DNA of 64,000 nucleotides from NCBI RefSeq assembly GCF_947492645.1, contig NZ_CANLMZ010000003.1:62001-126000 (forward strand). Reading direction: 5' to 3'. The DNA comes from an uncultured Pontibacter sp. (GTDB lineage: Bacteria > Bacteroidota > Bacteroidia > Cytophagales > Hymenobacteraceae). Positions 38,701-47,454 of this stretch are shown here, in pieces. A program made the translations under genes and the position numbers. The stretch's first letter is position 1. Each line of letters starts with the position of its first letter. The notes below the pieces were generated by a model that was not told the DNA's origin, made no database searches, and was given only the letters and a program-made list of their open reading frames with translations.

Positions 38701-38854
38701 GAATAACAATGCCAACGAAATCATTCGCTTTGCAGGCCGTAACACAGCCGGGCAACCAACCTTTACCTTCAACCCAAATAACCGTGCCTACAACATTTCC
38801 CAGTTCGACTCCAGGTGGCAGGGGCAGCTGGGCGTGAGGTACATCTTTAACTGA
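35741..38854 (+). CDS. Oar-like TonB-dependent outer-membrane protein (paralogue 1)
   Basis: This 1037-residue protein has a signal peptide ending near MVLAQG, then a carboxypeptidase-regulatory-like domain (about 30-115: LSGTIKDQSGTALPGATI, NVDGYYNIQNMRVGGPY). A plug with NNRYNNITIDGAVNNDVFGL follows, then a long beta-barrel ending in GVRYIFN with a terminal aromatic/Asn. This is the Oar family, large outer-membrane proteins related to TonB receptors. In Myxococcus, Oar is needed for protease PopC export; the role in Bacteroidota is open. A second copy lies 4.9 kb away in the same orientation with different codon use. Confidence 0.9.
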   Translation: MEVLYKRLLLCFAFLLQVQMVLAQGATTAALSGTIKDQSGTALPGATIIAVHTPTNTQYVATTNVDGYYNIQNMRVGGPYTVSTSYVGYQEQRTEGVNLALGQTARVDFTLSESSRQLGEVEIVGERNDVFNQDRTGAATNVSREQLENLPTLSRSLQDFTRLTPQASGNSIAGSNNRYNNITIDGAVNNDVFGLAGSGTPGGQAGTQPISLDAIQEIQVVIAPYDVKLGNFTGGGINAVTRSGTNQFSGSVYGFGRNEDIIGKAVEGPREKADEFKNYQYGVRVGGPVVKDKLFFFLNYDATRITEPVRFAPGSAESQIPLSDAQRLATFVQETYGYDVGSFGNFDRNTESDKFFIRFDWNITNNHSLTLRHNFVDAFQESFSRSRAEARFGNNAYQFNSKTNTTVAELNSRISNSLSNNLIIGYSSIRDNRETFGGLFPQVTIFDPVGTLVFGSERSSTANELDQDIFEFTDNLSFLVGKHNFTFGTHNEFFKFRNLFINNLNGRWDFNSIDDFINNDPSRVRASYSLTGDARPAAEFNAAQLGFYFQDEYTASERLKVTLGVRLDLPVFPDKPARNEQLEADFQSFFPGLRTDRTPSGQLLWAPRLGFNFTPTDDRAFQIRGGTGVFTGRVPFVWLSNQFVNTGTILGTVDVRDPETFIPDPGQQVQAGPPVTTVEVNVIEDDFKLPQVWRSNLAFDYTLPLDIVATVEGIYSKTLNDVVYRDLNLLPPVGQLEGADNRNVFPVQRRRNPNYTNVILLDNTSEGFRYSLTGQLRKDFANGLNTSVAYTYGKSKDVNSGTSSTALSNYEFNQIINNPNNPELAYARFDVRHRIVGTSGYTFRYANNFATGISLFYQGQSGLPITYVYNQDLNRDGNFANDLIYVPRDQSEINLVPLTVSGTTYSPDEQWDALNAFIERDDYLSDRRGQYAERYAGRMPWTHQFDLRLLQDFYLNVGENRHTLQITFDIFNVGNLLNRDWGRQYFVNNNANEIIRFAGRNTAGQPTFTFNPNNRAYNISQFDSRWQGQLGVRYIFN

Positions 38855-38871
38855 TTTTAAAGTATAGTCAT

Positions 38872-38910
38872 AAAAAAAGCGGCTCCGAAATATCCGAGGC
38901 CGCTTTTTTT
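38872..38910. terminator. Bidirectional terminator between Oar paralogue 1 and the repeat lipoprotein gene
   Basis: AAAAAAAGCGGC (38872-38883) pairs with GCCGCTTTTTTT (38899-38910). Both strands show a run of seven T after the stem, as needed for the convergent genes. Confidence 0.9.
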
Positions 38911-38933
38911 ATAGTATGATTTTCAAGTATAAC

Positions 38934-40058
38934 CTATTCAGCTTCTTCAAACTCACCTGCCTCATCCAGGATCAGAGTAATTTCTGCTGAACTGGTACCA
39001 CCAGCATAAACAATGTAAGTAACTTTAAACTTTTGCCCTGCCTCTGCATTAGGGTACTTATTTTTAAGTAGTGCACCTAAAGCTTTAATAAGGTCTGCAC
39101 GTGGCCAAAGTGAAGTATCGAAGTTGCTGTACCTTCCAAGGCTGGCAAGTGCCGCAGCATCTCCAACCGGTTGCTCAGAAATCCACAGATAATCAGCACC
39201 AACTAATGTATACCTGATAGATAGATCCGGTACCCAAACGCCATCTTGCTTTGAAAAGTTAAGCGCTGCCTCTGTAGTTACACTTTCATCAAGCTCATAC
39301 CAGTTGGAACCGTTGTATCCCATAGCAGTAACGCGCTGAGATGTAGTTTTGCTTGAGCTGCTGTAATAAGCGTAGCTTACATACTGTACATCCCCGGCCT
39401 TAGCGCCAAGAACACTCTCCTTCAAGAACTTATCTAAGTATAAGGCCAGGTTATCACCGTCAGATGAAGAGAAAGTATACTTTGTGTGGTTTACTGACTC
39501 ATAGTTAGCATTAGTTACCAGATAGGTTTGAACCCACTCACCATTTACTAAGAAGAAATGATTTGTCACATCTTGTGTTGATGGATCAGTAGAACCATTG
39601 TACCAGGCATAAGTAAGCTTAACTAATTGCTTGTCTTTAGCCTCAGGATACTTATGCTTCAGGAACGTAACCATATCGTCCGCACTATCAAAATTACCAT
39701 ACTTAAAGCCTAAGGCTGTATACTCTTCGTCAGTAACTTCATACTCTTCAACGCTAGATACATACGTGTTTGTAAATACAGTAGTAGCCGTGTTGTATGT
39801 TACTGTTGCTACTGTTCCGTTATCCAGGTGTGGGTACTTAGAATCCAGAATAGCAGGGATTTTAGCAGCTGCATCTTCTTCTGATAAGAAGTAAGCGTTT
39901 TTAGTAGCAATTTTATAGTCATCGGCCCCTAAGGTAATGGCCATAGTATGGTCAGATACTTTGTCTAAAGCGTCTAACTCATCGTAAACATCTTCCATTG
40001 GATCACAAGCCGTGAACGTGAGAGCCAATGAACAGATTATATAGATATACTTTTTCAT
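38934..40058 (-). CDS. Lipoprotein with four internal repeats, partner of a TonB-dependent receptor
   Basis: This 374-residue protein has a signal ending in TFTACDP (Cys18 as lipid site). The mature part contains about four related units, best seen as AILDSKYPHLDNGTVATVTY (70-88), FLKHKYPEAKDKQLVKLTYA (132-151), KESVLGAKAGDVQYVSYA (213-230) and LLKNKYPNAEAGQKFKVTY (330-348). Each has a helix, KYPxA-like turn and beta-strand. It begins 10 bp after a TonB receptor gene, so both are in one operon and probably form one surface uptake or binding unit. It is not SusD-like. Ligand unknown. Confidence 0.85.
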   Translation of the reverse strand: MKKYIYIICSLALTFTACDPMEDVYDELDALDKVSDHTMAITLGADDYKIATKNAYFLSEEDAAAKIPAILDSKYPHLDNGTVATVTYNTATTVFTNTYVSSVEEYEVTDEEYTALGFKYGNFDSADDMVTFLKHKYPEAKDKQLVKLTYAWYNGSTDPSTQDVTNHFFLVNGEWVQTYLVTNANYESVNHTKYTFSSSDGDNLALYLDKFLKESVLGAKAGDVQYVSYAYYSSSSKTTSQRVTAMGYNGSNWYELDESVTTEAALNFSKQDGVWVPDLSIRYTLVGADYLWISEQPVGDAAALASLGRYSNFDTSLWPRADLIKALGALLKNKYPNAEAGQKFKVTYIVYAGGTSSAEITLILDEAGEFEEAE

Positions 40059-40068
40059 CTTGATTTCT

Positions 40069-42645
40069 TTAGAAATTGATTTTTAAACCTGTTGTCCAAG
40101 TTCTGCCAATGCCGTAAAATACGTTTGAGTTGCCGGCATTACTTACACGATTTCCGGTTGCTTCGTCACGAACAAAGAATGCTGATGCATCAGACACATA
40201 TTCTGTATTGAAAACGTTATTTACGTTAGCAAAAAGCGAAGCACCAACTGTACCTATCTTGAAGTTGAAAGCAGCGTTTACATCAAATAGTGAATAATCA
40301 GGAACTTCCCACACCGACTGGCCCATTTCTGTTAGTGATGTTGGATCGAAAGACGCGTACAGGTTTGTATAGTAGTTATAATCTGCACCAATCTTGAAAT
40401 CATCCGTTACTTTATAGCTAAAGCCTAATGCAGCCGTTGTTTGTGCGGCATCACCTACTTTAACATCTGCCATGTATATAGGACCTACAGTTCTTGATAC
40501 TGATCTGTCCTCGTTGAATACTGTTACCGCATCAATGTTGTTTTGCCATCTCCAGTCACCCAAAGAAACCATACCTGTCATGTTGAACTTAGCAGTTGGT
40601 TGGTAGTTAAAGTCTACCTCAACACCCTGGTGCAGGGCATCCACTCCTAATAAGTTAGCAAAGAAAACTTCTGTACCGCCATCAGCAGTAACCGCGTTAT
40701 AAGATCTTGTAAATGATCTGTCTTTCCAGGTTGTTCTGTATAAGTTAACGTTTGCTGAAATTATTGAGCTTCTGAAACCGTAACCTAACTCATAACTAAG
40801 AATTTTCTCGTTTTGAGCATCGGCATTAACTACGTTCTGGTTGTTTAGAAACACCGCGTTGAAGAATGGAGCTTTTTCGAAGTAACCTAAGTTAGCGAAC
40901 ACATTGTGGTTCTCGTTCAGGTTGTAGTTAGCACCACCTTTTGCCTGGTACCCGAAGAAGTTCTGGAAATCAGTTTCCTGCATCGGATCGTTGTCATCAT
41001 ACTGGAAGTAGTCGATTCTTTTGTACGATGTGTTAGAGGCTGCAAGCGAAACGAAGGAAGAAAGAGGACCTGACTTATACTCACCTTGCAAGAAACCGCC
41101 TTCCCAAAGCACAACACCATCATTGTAGTAGCTAATCTTGTCGCCAACTCCGGCTTTGCTGTTAGGGTTGTTTACGTTGCTTTTGTTTAACACATAATCA
41201 GCGCCAAGCAAATCAGTAACTTCGGTAAAGTGCTTTCCTTTGTAGTATCTAAGGTCTAAACCAGCCAGTAAGTCTATTTTGCTGGTAATGCTTTTCTGGT
41301 ACGTAGAAAGGGCGCCATACCAGTTATGGTCGTTTCGGGATGCTCTCAGGAAAGTTTGAGCGCTACCGTCAGCTGAGTTAAGGTTTGCATCAACTGCTGC
41401 ATCCAGGTCATATGGAGAATATTCGTTACCTGTTCTTGTAAGCGTACCTGTAAATGCACCGCCACCGCCAGTACCTATTGAGGCATAAACAGCAGTAGAA
41501 AGGAAAGAAGTCTCGTCAATTGTCCAGTAGTGGTTTAATGAGAACTGCGGCTTGTGGTAAAAGTTGTCTTCTACGTTAACAACCTCGCCATTCAGGTAGC
41601 CATAGTCACCGTTATACTTTGTGCCTTGTGGCGCATTTCTAAAGAACTCGATAGAGCGCTGGTTTTGTCTCTGGCCATGACGCTGCGGAGCACCGAAGCC
41701 AGTTAAAGAGATAGTATGCTTATCGTTGATTAGCTTTGAAACGTTAAAGAAGTAGTTGTAAGCTTCGAATTGTAATCCTTCAGCCCATCCGTTACCTTCA
41801 GTTTTAGAACCGGCCGCTGAAAAAGCCCATCCGTTCTCGGTTAAACCTGTAGAATAAGAGAAAGCCATTTTGCTGTAGCCGTTGTTACCAATACCATAAT
41901 AAGCAGATCCGCCTTGCACAGCATCTGTAGTTCTGGTCATGATGTTGATTGTACCACCCACAGAAGGCACAGCCACTTTAGAAGCTCCAAGGCCTCTTTG
42001 CACCTGCATAGACTTGGTCACATCAGTTAAACCAGCCCAGTTAGACCAGTAAACGTTTCCGTTCTCCATGTCGTTTACAGGCACGCCGTTTATCATAACA
42101 GCCACGTTCACGTTGTTAAAACCTCTAACGTTGATTCTTGAGTCACCGAAGCCACCACCTTGCTTGGTTGCATATACACCTGGAGTGGATTTTAATAACT
42201 CAGGAAACTCCTGGTTACTTGCCTTTGCGGTAATAACCTCGCTAGTGATAGTAGACATAGCTACTGGTGTCTCTCTATCAATTGCATAGCTGTTTGTTGT
42301 AATAAGCACTTCGTTGATAGACGTAGCATTTGCTGCCATAAGAATGGTTCCAAGGTTTTTGTCGCCGTTTAACCCGGCAATCGAAACCTCTTTCTGTACA
42401 TACCCTATGTAATTAACTAATAAGGCAGATGCGGCAGCATCATCAATTTTGATGGTGAAGGTACCATCCGCAGAAGCAGGAACAGCGTGGTTTGTTCCTT
42501 TAAGAATTACTGTTGCACCTGGTAAAGGCTCTTTTGTAGTTGCATCTACAACTTTACCTTTTACTGTGCCTTGCGCAAACAAATCTGTTGGTGCCAAGCT
42601 AATAAATAGCGCCAGCATAACAAGACTGAGTAAATTGTACTTCAT
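40069..42645 (-). CDS. TonB-dependent receptor with carboxypeptidase-like N-domain
   Basis: The start is taken as the ATG at 42643-42645: it gives a signal peptide (MKYNLLSLVMLALFISL to LFAQG), whereas the longer frame from 42732 would begin inside the -7 box. The 858-residue product has the regulatory-like domain (GTVKGKVVDATTKEPLPGA), a plug (INVRGFNNVNVAVMINGVPV, then VYWSNWAGL) and a 22-strand-type barrel ending LKINF. It imports an unknown ligand using TonB/ExbBD energy. The lipoprotein gene follows after 10 bp. SusC-length receptors are larger, so this is a generic TBDT. Confidence 0.92.
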   Translation of the reverse strand: MKYNLLSLVMLALFISLAPTDLFAQGTVKGKVVDATTKEPLPGATVILKGTNHAVPASADGTFTIKIDDAAASALLVNYIGYVQKEVSIAGLNGDKNLGTILMAANATSINEVLITTNSYAIDRETPVAMSTITSEVITAKASNQEFPELLKSTPGVYATKQGGGFGDSRINVRGFNNVNVAVMINGVPVNDMENGNVYWSNWAGLTDVTKSMQVQRGLGASKVAVPSVGGTINIMTRTTDAVQGGSAYYGIGNNGYSKMAFSYSTGLTENGWAFSAAGSKTEGNGWAEGLQFEAYNYFFNVSKLINDKHTISLTGFGAPQRHGQRQNQRSIEFFRNAPQGTKYNGDYGYLNGEVVNVEDNFYHKPQFSLNHYWTIDETSFLSTAVYASIGTGGGGAFTGTLTRTGNEYSPYDLDAAVDANLNSADGSAQTFLRASRNDHNWYGALSTYQKSITSKIDLLAGLDLRYYKGKHFTEVTDLLGADYVLNKSNVNNPNSKAGVGDKISYYNDGVVLWEGGFLQGEYKSGPLSSFVSLAASNTSYKRIDYFQYDDNDPMQETDFQNFFGYQAKGGANYNLNENHNVFANLGYFEKAPFFNAVFLNNQNVVNADAQNEKILSYELGYGFRSSIISANVNLYRTTWKDRSFTRSYNAVTADGGTEVFFANLLGVDALHQGVEVDFNYQPTAKFNMTGMVSLGDWRWQNNIDAVTVFNEDRSVSRTVGPIYMADVKVGDAAQTTAALGFSYKVTDDFKIGADYNYYTNLYASFDPTSLTEMGQSVWEVPDYSLFDVNAAFNFKIGTVGASLFANVNNVFNTEYVSDASAFFVRDEATGNRVSNAGNSNVFYGIGRTWTTGLKINF

Positions 42646-42731
42646 CTTATAAATATTAGTGGTTGGTTGATTTTGAGGCGAAGATACTATCCTTGAAAGG
42701 TAAACAGCAACTATACTTATTAAAAAAAACA

Positions 42732-42739
42732 CAAATTTA
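42732..42739 (-). promoter_or_regulatory. Candidate -7 element of the TonB receptor operon
   Basis: Minus-strand TAAATTTG matches TAnnTTTG, 87 bp upstream of the chosen ATG. The -33 position has only TTTAG-like sequence, so support is partial. Confidence 0.5.
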
Positions 42740-43694
42740 ACATTACTAAATTTAACTAAATTTATCTTGCATAGGCATCAAATTATTCACACATACTATA
42801 ATTATCAATCATTTACAAAACAAACCCCTCAATCCACCTTATTTCACGCTATAAAATAAATCCAATTTTAACTAAATTCACAGTTTAAACATTTTATTTG
42901 ACTATATTAACTAAGTGCAATCATAGAGGATGCAGGCTTAGTTACTTACAAATATGCTTTTAAACTCTATAAACAGTCATTTTTATATAAAATAGAGTAT
43001 AAAGGCAACATCATATAAAACATACCATAATATGATTTTTCAAATAGATATCAAAATCTATATATGAAAACACCCCTCTTATCCTGCAATAAAAACAACG
43101 GAATAAGCGGATTTTTTTTCACAAAATTCATCATATACTGAAACCATTGTTAATTAAAATACAAATCAAAAAATTCTACACCCTTATCTCACCTTCCTCA
43201 TTCTTGAAGCCTATCATATACGAAAGCAATGCAAGCCCAAACTTATAAACTACACAAACCTCTCACATTACCAATAACTTACCCTCTGCCACCACTAACT
43301 GCTTATTTAATTCTCTAATACTCTGTTTTTACTGCAGTAATTGAAAACACATTAGCCTTGCCATTAAGAGACTGGTTTTAATCACAATTATATCAAAGCA
43401 CTAAAAGCACCCGCTTTCCTAGTATAAATTCAGGCTAGTGTATCTTTAACTAGACTAAACCAATTTCGATAATTGCACTTTAACATTTCAACATTCGCAT
43501 AGGCAACTGACATCAACTAACAGAGCAAATATTGAGACTCAACCATGATGTCAGATTCAAAACTTAAAAATTAGTTTGATGTTACAACACCCTGTTATAA
43601 AGCTTTATAGAGGCCTTCTTCTGATATTATAAAGTCTGAATATTTGCTTACCCGAATACTAAGTAGCTGTTTACAAATAAATAACATAGCATAG
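42740..43694. other. AT-rich spacer between divergent receptor genes
   Basis: Almost 1 kb between the divergent TonB receptor and Oar paralogue 2 contains no plausible ORF. Apart from the promoters at its edges I see no strong hairpin or tRNA. It could contain regulator sites or a small RNA, but nothing in the sequence proves one. Confidence 0.6.
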
Positions 43695-43695
43695 C

Positions 43696-43725
43696 TTGAA
43701 AATTGGATAAGTAAGATTACATTTG
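43696..43725 (+). promoter_or_regulatory. Promoter of Oar paralogue 2
   Basis: A -33 TTG (43696-43698) and -7 TACATTTG (43718-43725) are separated by 19 bp, an exact fit to the Bacteroidota consensus. Transcription would start near 43731 with a leader under 20 nt before the ATG at 43749. Confidence 0.75.
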
Positions 43726-43748
43726 CGCCAAAATCAATCAACCCATTT

Positions 43749-46700
43749 ATGAAAAACTTTTATAGTGCATTATGTCTAGCCTTAGCCATGATACTGTCTG
43801 TACAGTATAGCTGGGCGCAGGGGGTAACTACCTCTTCAATGACAGGTATCGTCACAGATTTAAAAGGTGAAGGTTTACCTGGAGCTACCGTTGTAGCAAT
43901 CCACACTCCATCCGGAACACAGTATGGTACGTCAACGCAGGCAGATGGAAGGTATAACTTGCCTAACATGCGTGTAGGTGGCCCATATACTGTGAGAGTA
44001 TCTTACTTAGGTTTTAAAGAATCTACTTTACAAAATTTAAACCTTACACTTGGTCAGTCGCTTAAGATTGATGTTAAGCTTGCTGACAACACGCAGGTGC
44101 TTAACGAAGTAGTAGTAAGTGGCAAAAAAGATGCATTGATCAATGCTGAGAAAACTGGTGCTGCTACAAACGTTTCAAGAGAAACTATCGAGTCTTTACC
44201 AACTATTAGCAGAAGCATCAGCGATTTCACGCGCTTATCTCCTTTAGCTAACACAAGCGGTAACGGTACGCAGTTTGCAGGTAGCAACAACCGCTACAAC
44301 CAGTTTGCAATTGATGGTATCATCAACAATGACGTGTTCGGTCTTTCTGGCTCAGGCACTAACGGTGGCCAAACTGGAATCCAGCCAGTATCATTGGATG
44401 CTATCGAAGAATTCCAGGTAAACATTGCACCTTACGATGTTAGACAAGGTGGTTTCACAGGTGGCGGTATCAACGCTGTTACCAGAAGCGGTACAAACAG
44501 ATTCCAGGGTTCTGCTTATTACTTTGGCAACAACCAGGACTTAGTAGGCCGTAACAACCCTAACTCTGATGTAAATGCAAAATACCCTGAATACAAAGAC
44601 TATCAGACTGGATTTAGAGTAGGTGGCCCAATACTGAAAGACAAATTGTTTTTCTTTGTTAACGGTGAAATTACTAGAAACATCTCTCCAATCGCTTTTG
44701 ACCCAACTATTGATGGTTCTGGTTCAAGAATTAACCTGGACGAGCTTACAAGAATCATTAATACAGTAAACAGAATTGCTCCTGGCTACGATTTAGGTGG
44801 TTACGGCGCTTTAGATAATGAGACTAACTCAAACAAGTTCTTAGCCAAGATTGACTGGAACATCAACAAAATTCACAAGTTGACTGTTAGACACAGCTAT
44901 ACTTACGGCGAAAGCTACAGCAACGGCAGAGGTAATAACTACCTGAGATTCGCAAACAACGGCGTATACTTCCCAAGCACTACTAACTCTACTGGTGTAG
45001 AATTGAACAGTAACTTCGGTGGCAAATTCGCTAACAACTTACTACTTGGTTACACAACAGTAAGAGACGACCGCGAGCCAATGGGTAATCCTTTCCCAAC
45101 AATCAGAATCAACAACCTAAGCAATAACACAAACGTGACGCTTGGTAGCGAGAACTCTTCAGTTGCTAACGAACTGAACCAGGATATCTTCTCGCTTACA
45201 AACAACTTTAGCATTTTTAAAGGCAAGCACACGTTTACAATTGGTACACACAACGAATTCTATAGCTTCTATAACTTATTCGTTCAAAACATTTTCGGTA
45301 ACTACGTTTACAACTCATTAGAGGCTTTCGAAGCTATCGGAACTCCTGAAGAAAAAGCTCCTAGCTACTATCAGATTGGTTACTCATTTGCTAACGATGG
45401 TGCTTTACAGACAAAAGGTGCTGGTGAGTTCAAAGCTATGCAGCTTGGCCTTTATGCTCAAGACGAGATCCAGGCTACAGACAGATTAAACGTTACATTA
45501 GGTTTGAGAGCTGATCTTCCTATCTTCAACGACACTCCTGCTTATAACGAAGCTTTTGGTACTGCTTATGCAAACCAGGGTTTATCTACAGACCAGCTTC
45601 CAAAGTCAAGAGTGTTATTCTCGCCAAGACTTGGTTTTAACTGGGATGTGCTAGGTGATAACAGCTTGAAAGTACGTGGTGGTACTGGTATCTTCACAGG
45701 TAGAGTTCCTTTCGTATGGGTATCTAACCAGTATTCTAACAACGGTACACTTAACGGTACCTTCCAGTTAGGTAACAGCAACTCGAGTTCAGCTCCTATC
45801 TCTAGCCCAACTGGTGTTAGATTCCAGGCTGATCCCTTTAACCAGCCAACTGCAGAAACTTACAACAGAACAGCAGGTTTAGGTGATATCAACATCACGT
45901 CTAAGGATTTCAAATTCCCACAGACATTCAGAACAAACATTGGTATCGACAAGCAGCTTCCTTGGGGTTTAGTAGCTTCAGTTGAGGCAATCTACAGCAA
46001 AGGCCTTAACAACGTTACGTTCACTAACCTGAACAGACAAGTTGACCCTAACTTCACTTTTGCTGGCCCAGACCAGAGACCAAGATTCAACAGCGGCCGT
46101 TCTAACGGTAACTTCAACGAGATCATCCTTCTTGAGAACTCAAACAAAGGATACTCTTACAACTTGGTTGCTCAGTTACAGAAACAGTTTGAAAATGGTT
46201 TTGCTGGTTCAGTAGCTTATACTTACGGTCAATCAAAAGACCTTAACTCTGGTACATCAAGCACAGCTTACTCTAACTGGAGATACCTGAACAACGTTAA
46301 CGGCCCGAATGCTAAAGTAGAGACTTACGCTAACTTTGACCTTCGTCACAGAGTATCAGGATATCTATCTTACAAGAAAGAATACCTTAACAACTTAGCT
46401 ACTCAGATCTCTGTATTCTATAGCGGCCAGACTGGCCAGCCAGTATCTCTAATCTACAGCGGTGACTTGAACAACGACGGTACAAACAATGACCTTGTTT
46501 ATATCCCAAGAGATCGTTCTGAAATCAACCTGGTTGATATTAAGGATAACAAAGGAGTAGTTACAACAACTGCTGACCAGCAGTGGACTGCACTTAACTC
46601 TTACATCGAAGGTGACGACTACTTAAGCTCAAGAAGAGGTCAGTATGCAGAGCGTAACGGTTACAAATTGCCGTTCCAGCACCAGTTTGACGTAAGAATC

Positions 46701-47003
46701 CTTCAGGATCTTGGTCTTCAGATCGGAAATAGCTCAAACAAACTGCAGTTATCATTCGACATCATGAACGTTGGTAACTTGCTTAACAAAGATTGGGGAC
46801 GTCAGTACTTTGTATCAAACCAAACTTTCGAGTTAGTAAGATTTACTGGTCTTGAGAAAGTAAATGCAGCAGACGCAACAGCAACTCGTCCTACATTTAA
46901 CTACACAGGTGCTGGTCAAACTTCTGAGGGTAAAATCTACACTTCTTCTGATTTATCTTCTAGATGGAGAGCTCAGTTCGGAGTACGTTACATCTTTAAC
47001 TAA
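43749..47003 (+). CDS. Oar-like TonB-dependent outer-membrane protein (paralogue 2, probably highly expressed)
   Basis: This 1084-residue protein has the same architecture as the 35.7-kb gene: signal peptide ending SWAQG, regulatory-like domain (MTGIVTDLKGEGLPGATVV), plug (NNRYNQFAIDGIINNDVFGL) and barrel ending GVRYIFN. Codon use is strongly biased (AGA for Arg, AAC for Asn, GGT for Gly, TTC for Phe), unlike paralogue 1. With a consensus promoter and a very stable terminator this suggests abundant expression. The function is inferred from the Oar family only. Confidence 0.9.
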   Translation: MKNFYSALCLALAMILSVQYSWAQGVTTSSMTGIVTDLKGEGLPGATVVAIHTPSGTQYGTSTQADGRYNLPNMRVGGPYTVRVSYLGFKESTLQNLNLTLGQSLKIDVKLADNTQVLNEVVVSGKKDALINAEKTGAATNVSRETIESLPTISRSISDFTRLSPLANTSGNGTQFAGSNNRYNQFAIDGIINNDVFGLSGSGTNGGQTGIQPVSLDAIEEFQVNIAPYDVRQGGFTGGGINAVTRSGTNRFQGSAYYFGNNQDLVGRNNPNSDVNAKYPEYKDYQTGFRVGGPILKDKLFFFVNGEITRNISPIAFDPTIDGSGSRINLDELTRIINTVNRIAPGYDLGGYGALDNETNSNKFLAKIDWNINKIHKLTVRHSYTYGESYSNGRGNNYLRFANNGVYFPSTTNSTGVELNSNFGGKFANNLLLGYTTVRDDREPMGNPFPTIRINNLSNNTNVTLGSENSSVANELNQDIFSLTNNFSIFKGKHTFTIGTHNEFYSFYNLFVQNIFGNYVYNSLEAFEAIGTPEEKAPSYYQIGYSFANDGALQTKGAGEFKAMQLGLYAQDEIQATDRLNVTLGLRADLPIFNDTPAYNEAFGTAYANQGLSTDQLPKSRVLFSPRLGFNWDVLGDNSLKVRGGTGIFTGRVPFVWVSNQYSNNGTLNGTFQLGNSNSSSAPISSPTGVRFQADPFNQPTAETYNRTAGLGDINITSKDFKFPQTFRTNIGIDKQLPWGLVASVEAIYSKGLNNVTFTNLNRQVDPNFTFAGPDQRPRFNSGRSNGNFNEIILLENSNKGYSYNLVAQLQKQFENGFAGSVAYTYGQSKDLNSGTSSTAYSNWRYLNNVNGPNAKVETYANFDLRHRVSGYLSYKKEYLNNLATQISVFYSGQTGQPVSLIYSGDLNNDGTNNDLVYIPRDRSEINLVDIKDNKGVVTTTADQQWTALNSYIEGDDYLSSRRGQYAERNGYKLPFQHQFDVRILQDLGLQIGNSSNKLQLSFDIMNVGNLLNKDWGRQYFVSNQTFELVRFTGLEKVNAADATATRPTFNYTGAGQTSEGKIYTSSDLSSRWRAQFGVRYIFN

Positions 47004-47016
47004 GCAAACACTTAGT

Positions 47017-47062
47017 TCATACTTAAAAAGGGGCAGCTTTCGCTGCCCCTTTTTAAGTATGA
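47017..47062. terminator. Very strong terminator after Oar paralogue 2
   Basis: A perfect 21-bp stem (47017-47037 with 47042-47062) has a TTTC loop, a GGGGCAGC core and A/T runs on both sides. It also contains an ATACTT/AAGTAT pair. Confidence 0.92.
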
Positions 47063-47081
47063 TATTTTATACTCAGTATAT

Positions 47082-47111
47082 TTTGCATTTAATAAAAATA
47101 ACCTATTTTTG
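47082..47111 (+). promoter_or_regulatory. Promoter of tRNA-Ala
   Basis: TTTG (47082-47085), an 18-bp spacer and TATTTTTG (47104-47111) match the -33/-7 consensus. The start would be a few bases before the tRNA 5' end at 47124. Confidence 0.65.
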
Positions 47112-47123
47112 TGAACATAATCC

Positions 47124-47244
<121 letters not shown>

Positions 47245-47249
47245 ATGTG

Positions 47250-47266
47250 CACACAATTTGCACACA
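47250..47266 (+). repeat. Candidate integrase arm-type site, left end
   Basis: CACACAATTTGCACACA, 6 bp inside the left repeat. The identical 17 bases occur at 61624-61640 near the right end, in the same orientation. Each copy has two spaced TGCACACA units when the flanking bases are included. Confidence 0.6.
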
Positions 47267-47406
47267 ACTTACTCAAGCAACTCCGCTAGTGTTGTCTTTC
47301 TGAAAGCACTTTATCTATTTACAAATTAGATAGTCTGAAAGATATAAATGCAGGCACAATAACAATTCGCAACGAAATATCACCTTAGCCCATTATAGAG
47401 AACAAG

Positions 47407-47437
47407 TTTGTGAATGGCTATAAAACAAGTACCTTTG
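47407..47437 (+). promoter_or_regulatory. Promoter of the STAS/GHKL pair
   Basis: TTTG (47407-47410), a 19-bp spacer and TACCTTTG (47430-47437) match the consensus exactly. A start near 47443 rules out the GTG at 47410 as translation start and supports the ATG at 47455. Confidence 0.7.
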
Positions 47438-47454
47438 TACCCTCATTGAGAAAT

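Noticed and set aside
40069..42732. Longer N-terminus of the TonB receptor starting at 42732
   Set aside because: The extra 29 residues would begin inside the -7 box and hide the signal peptide; ATG 42645 fits better.
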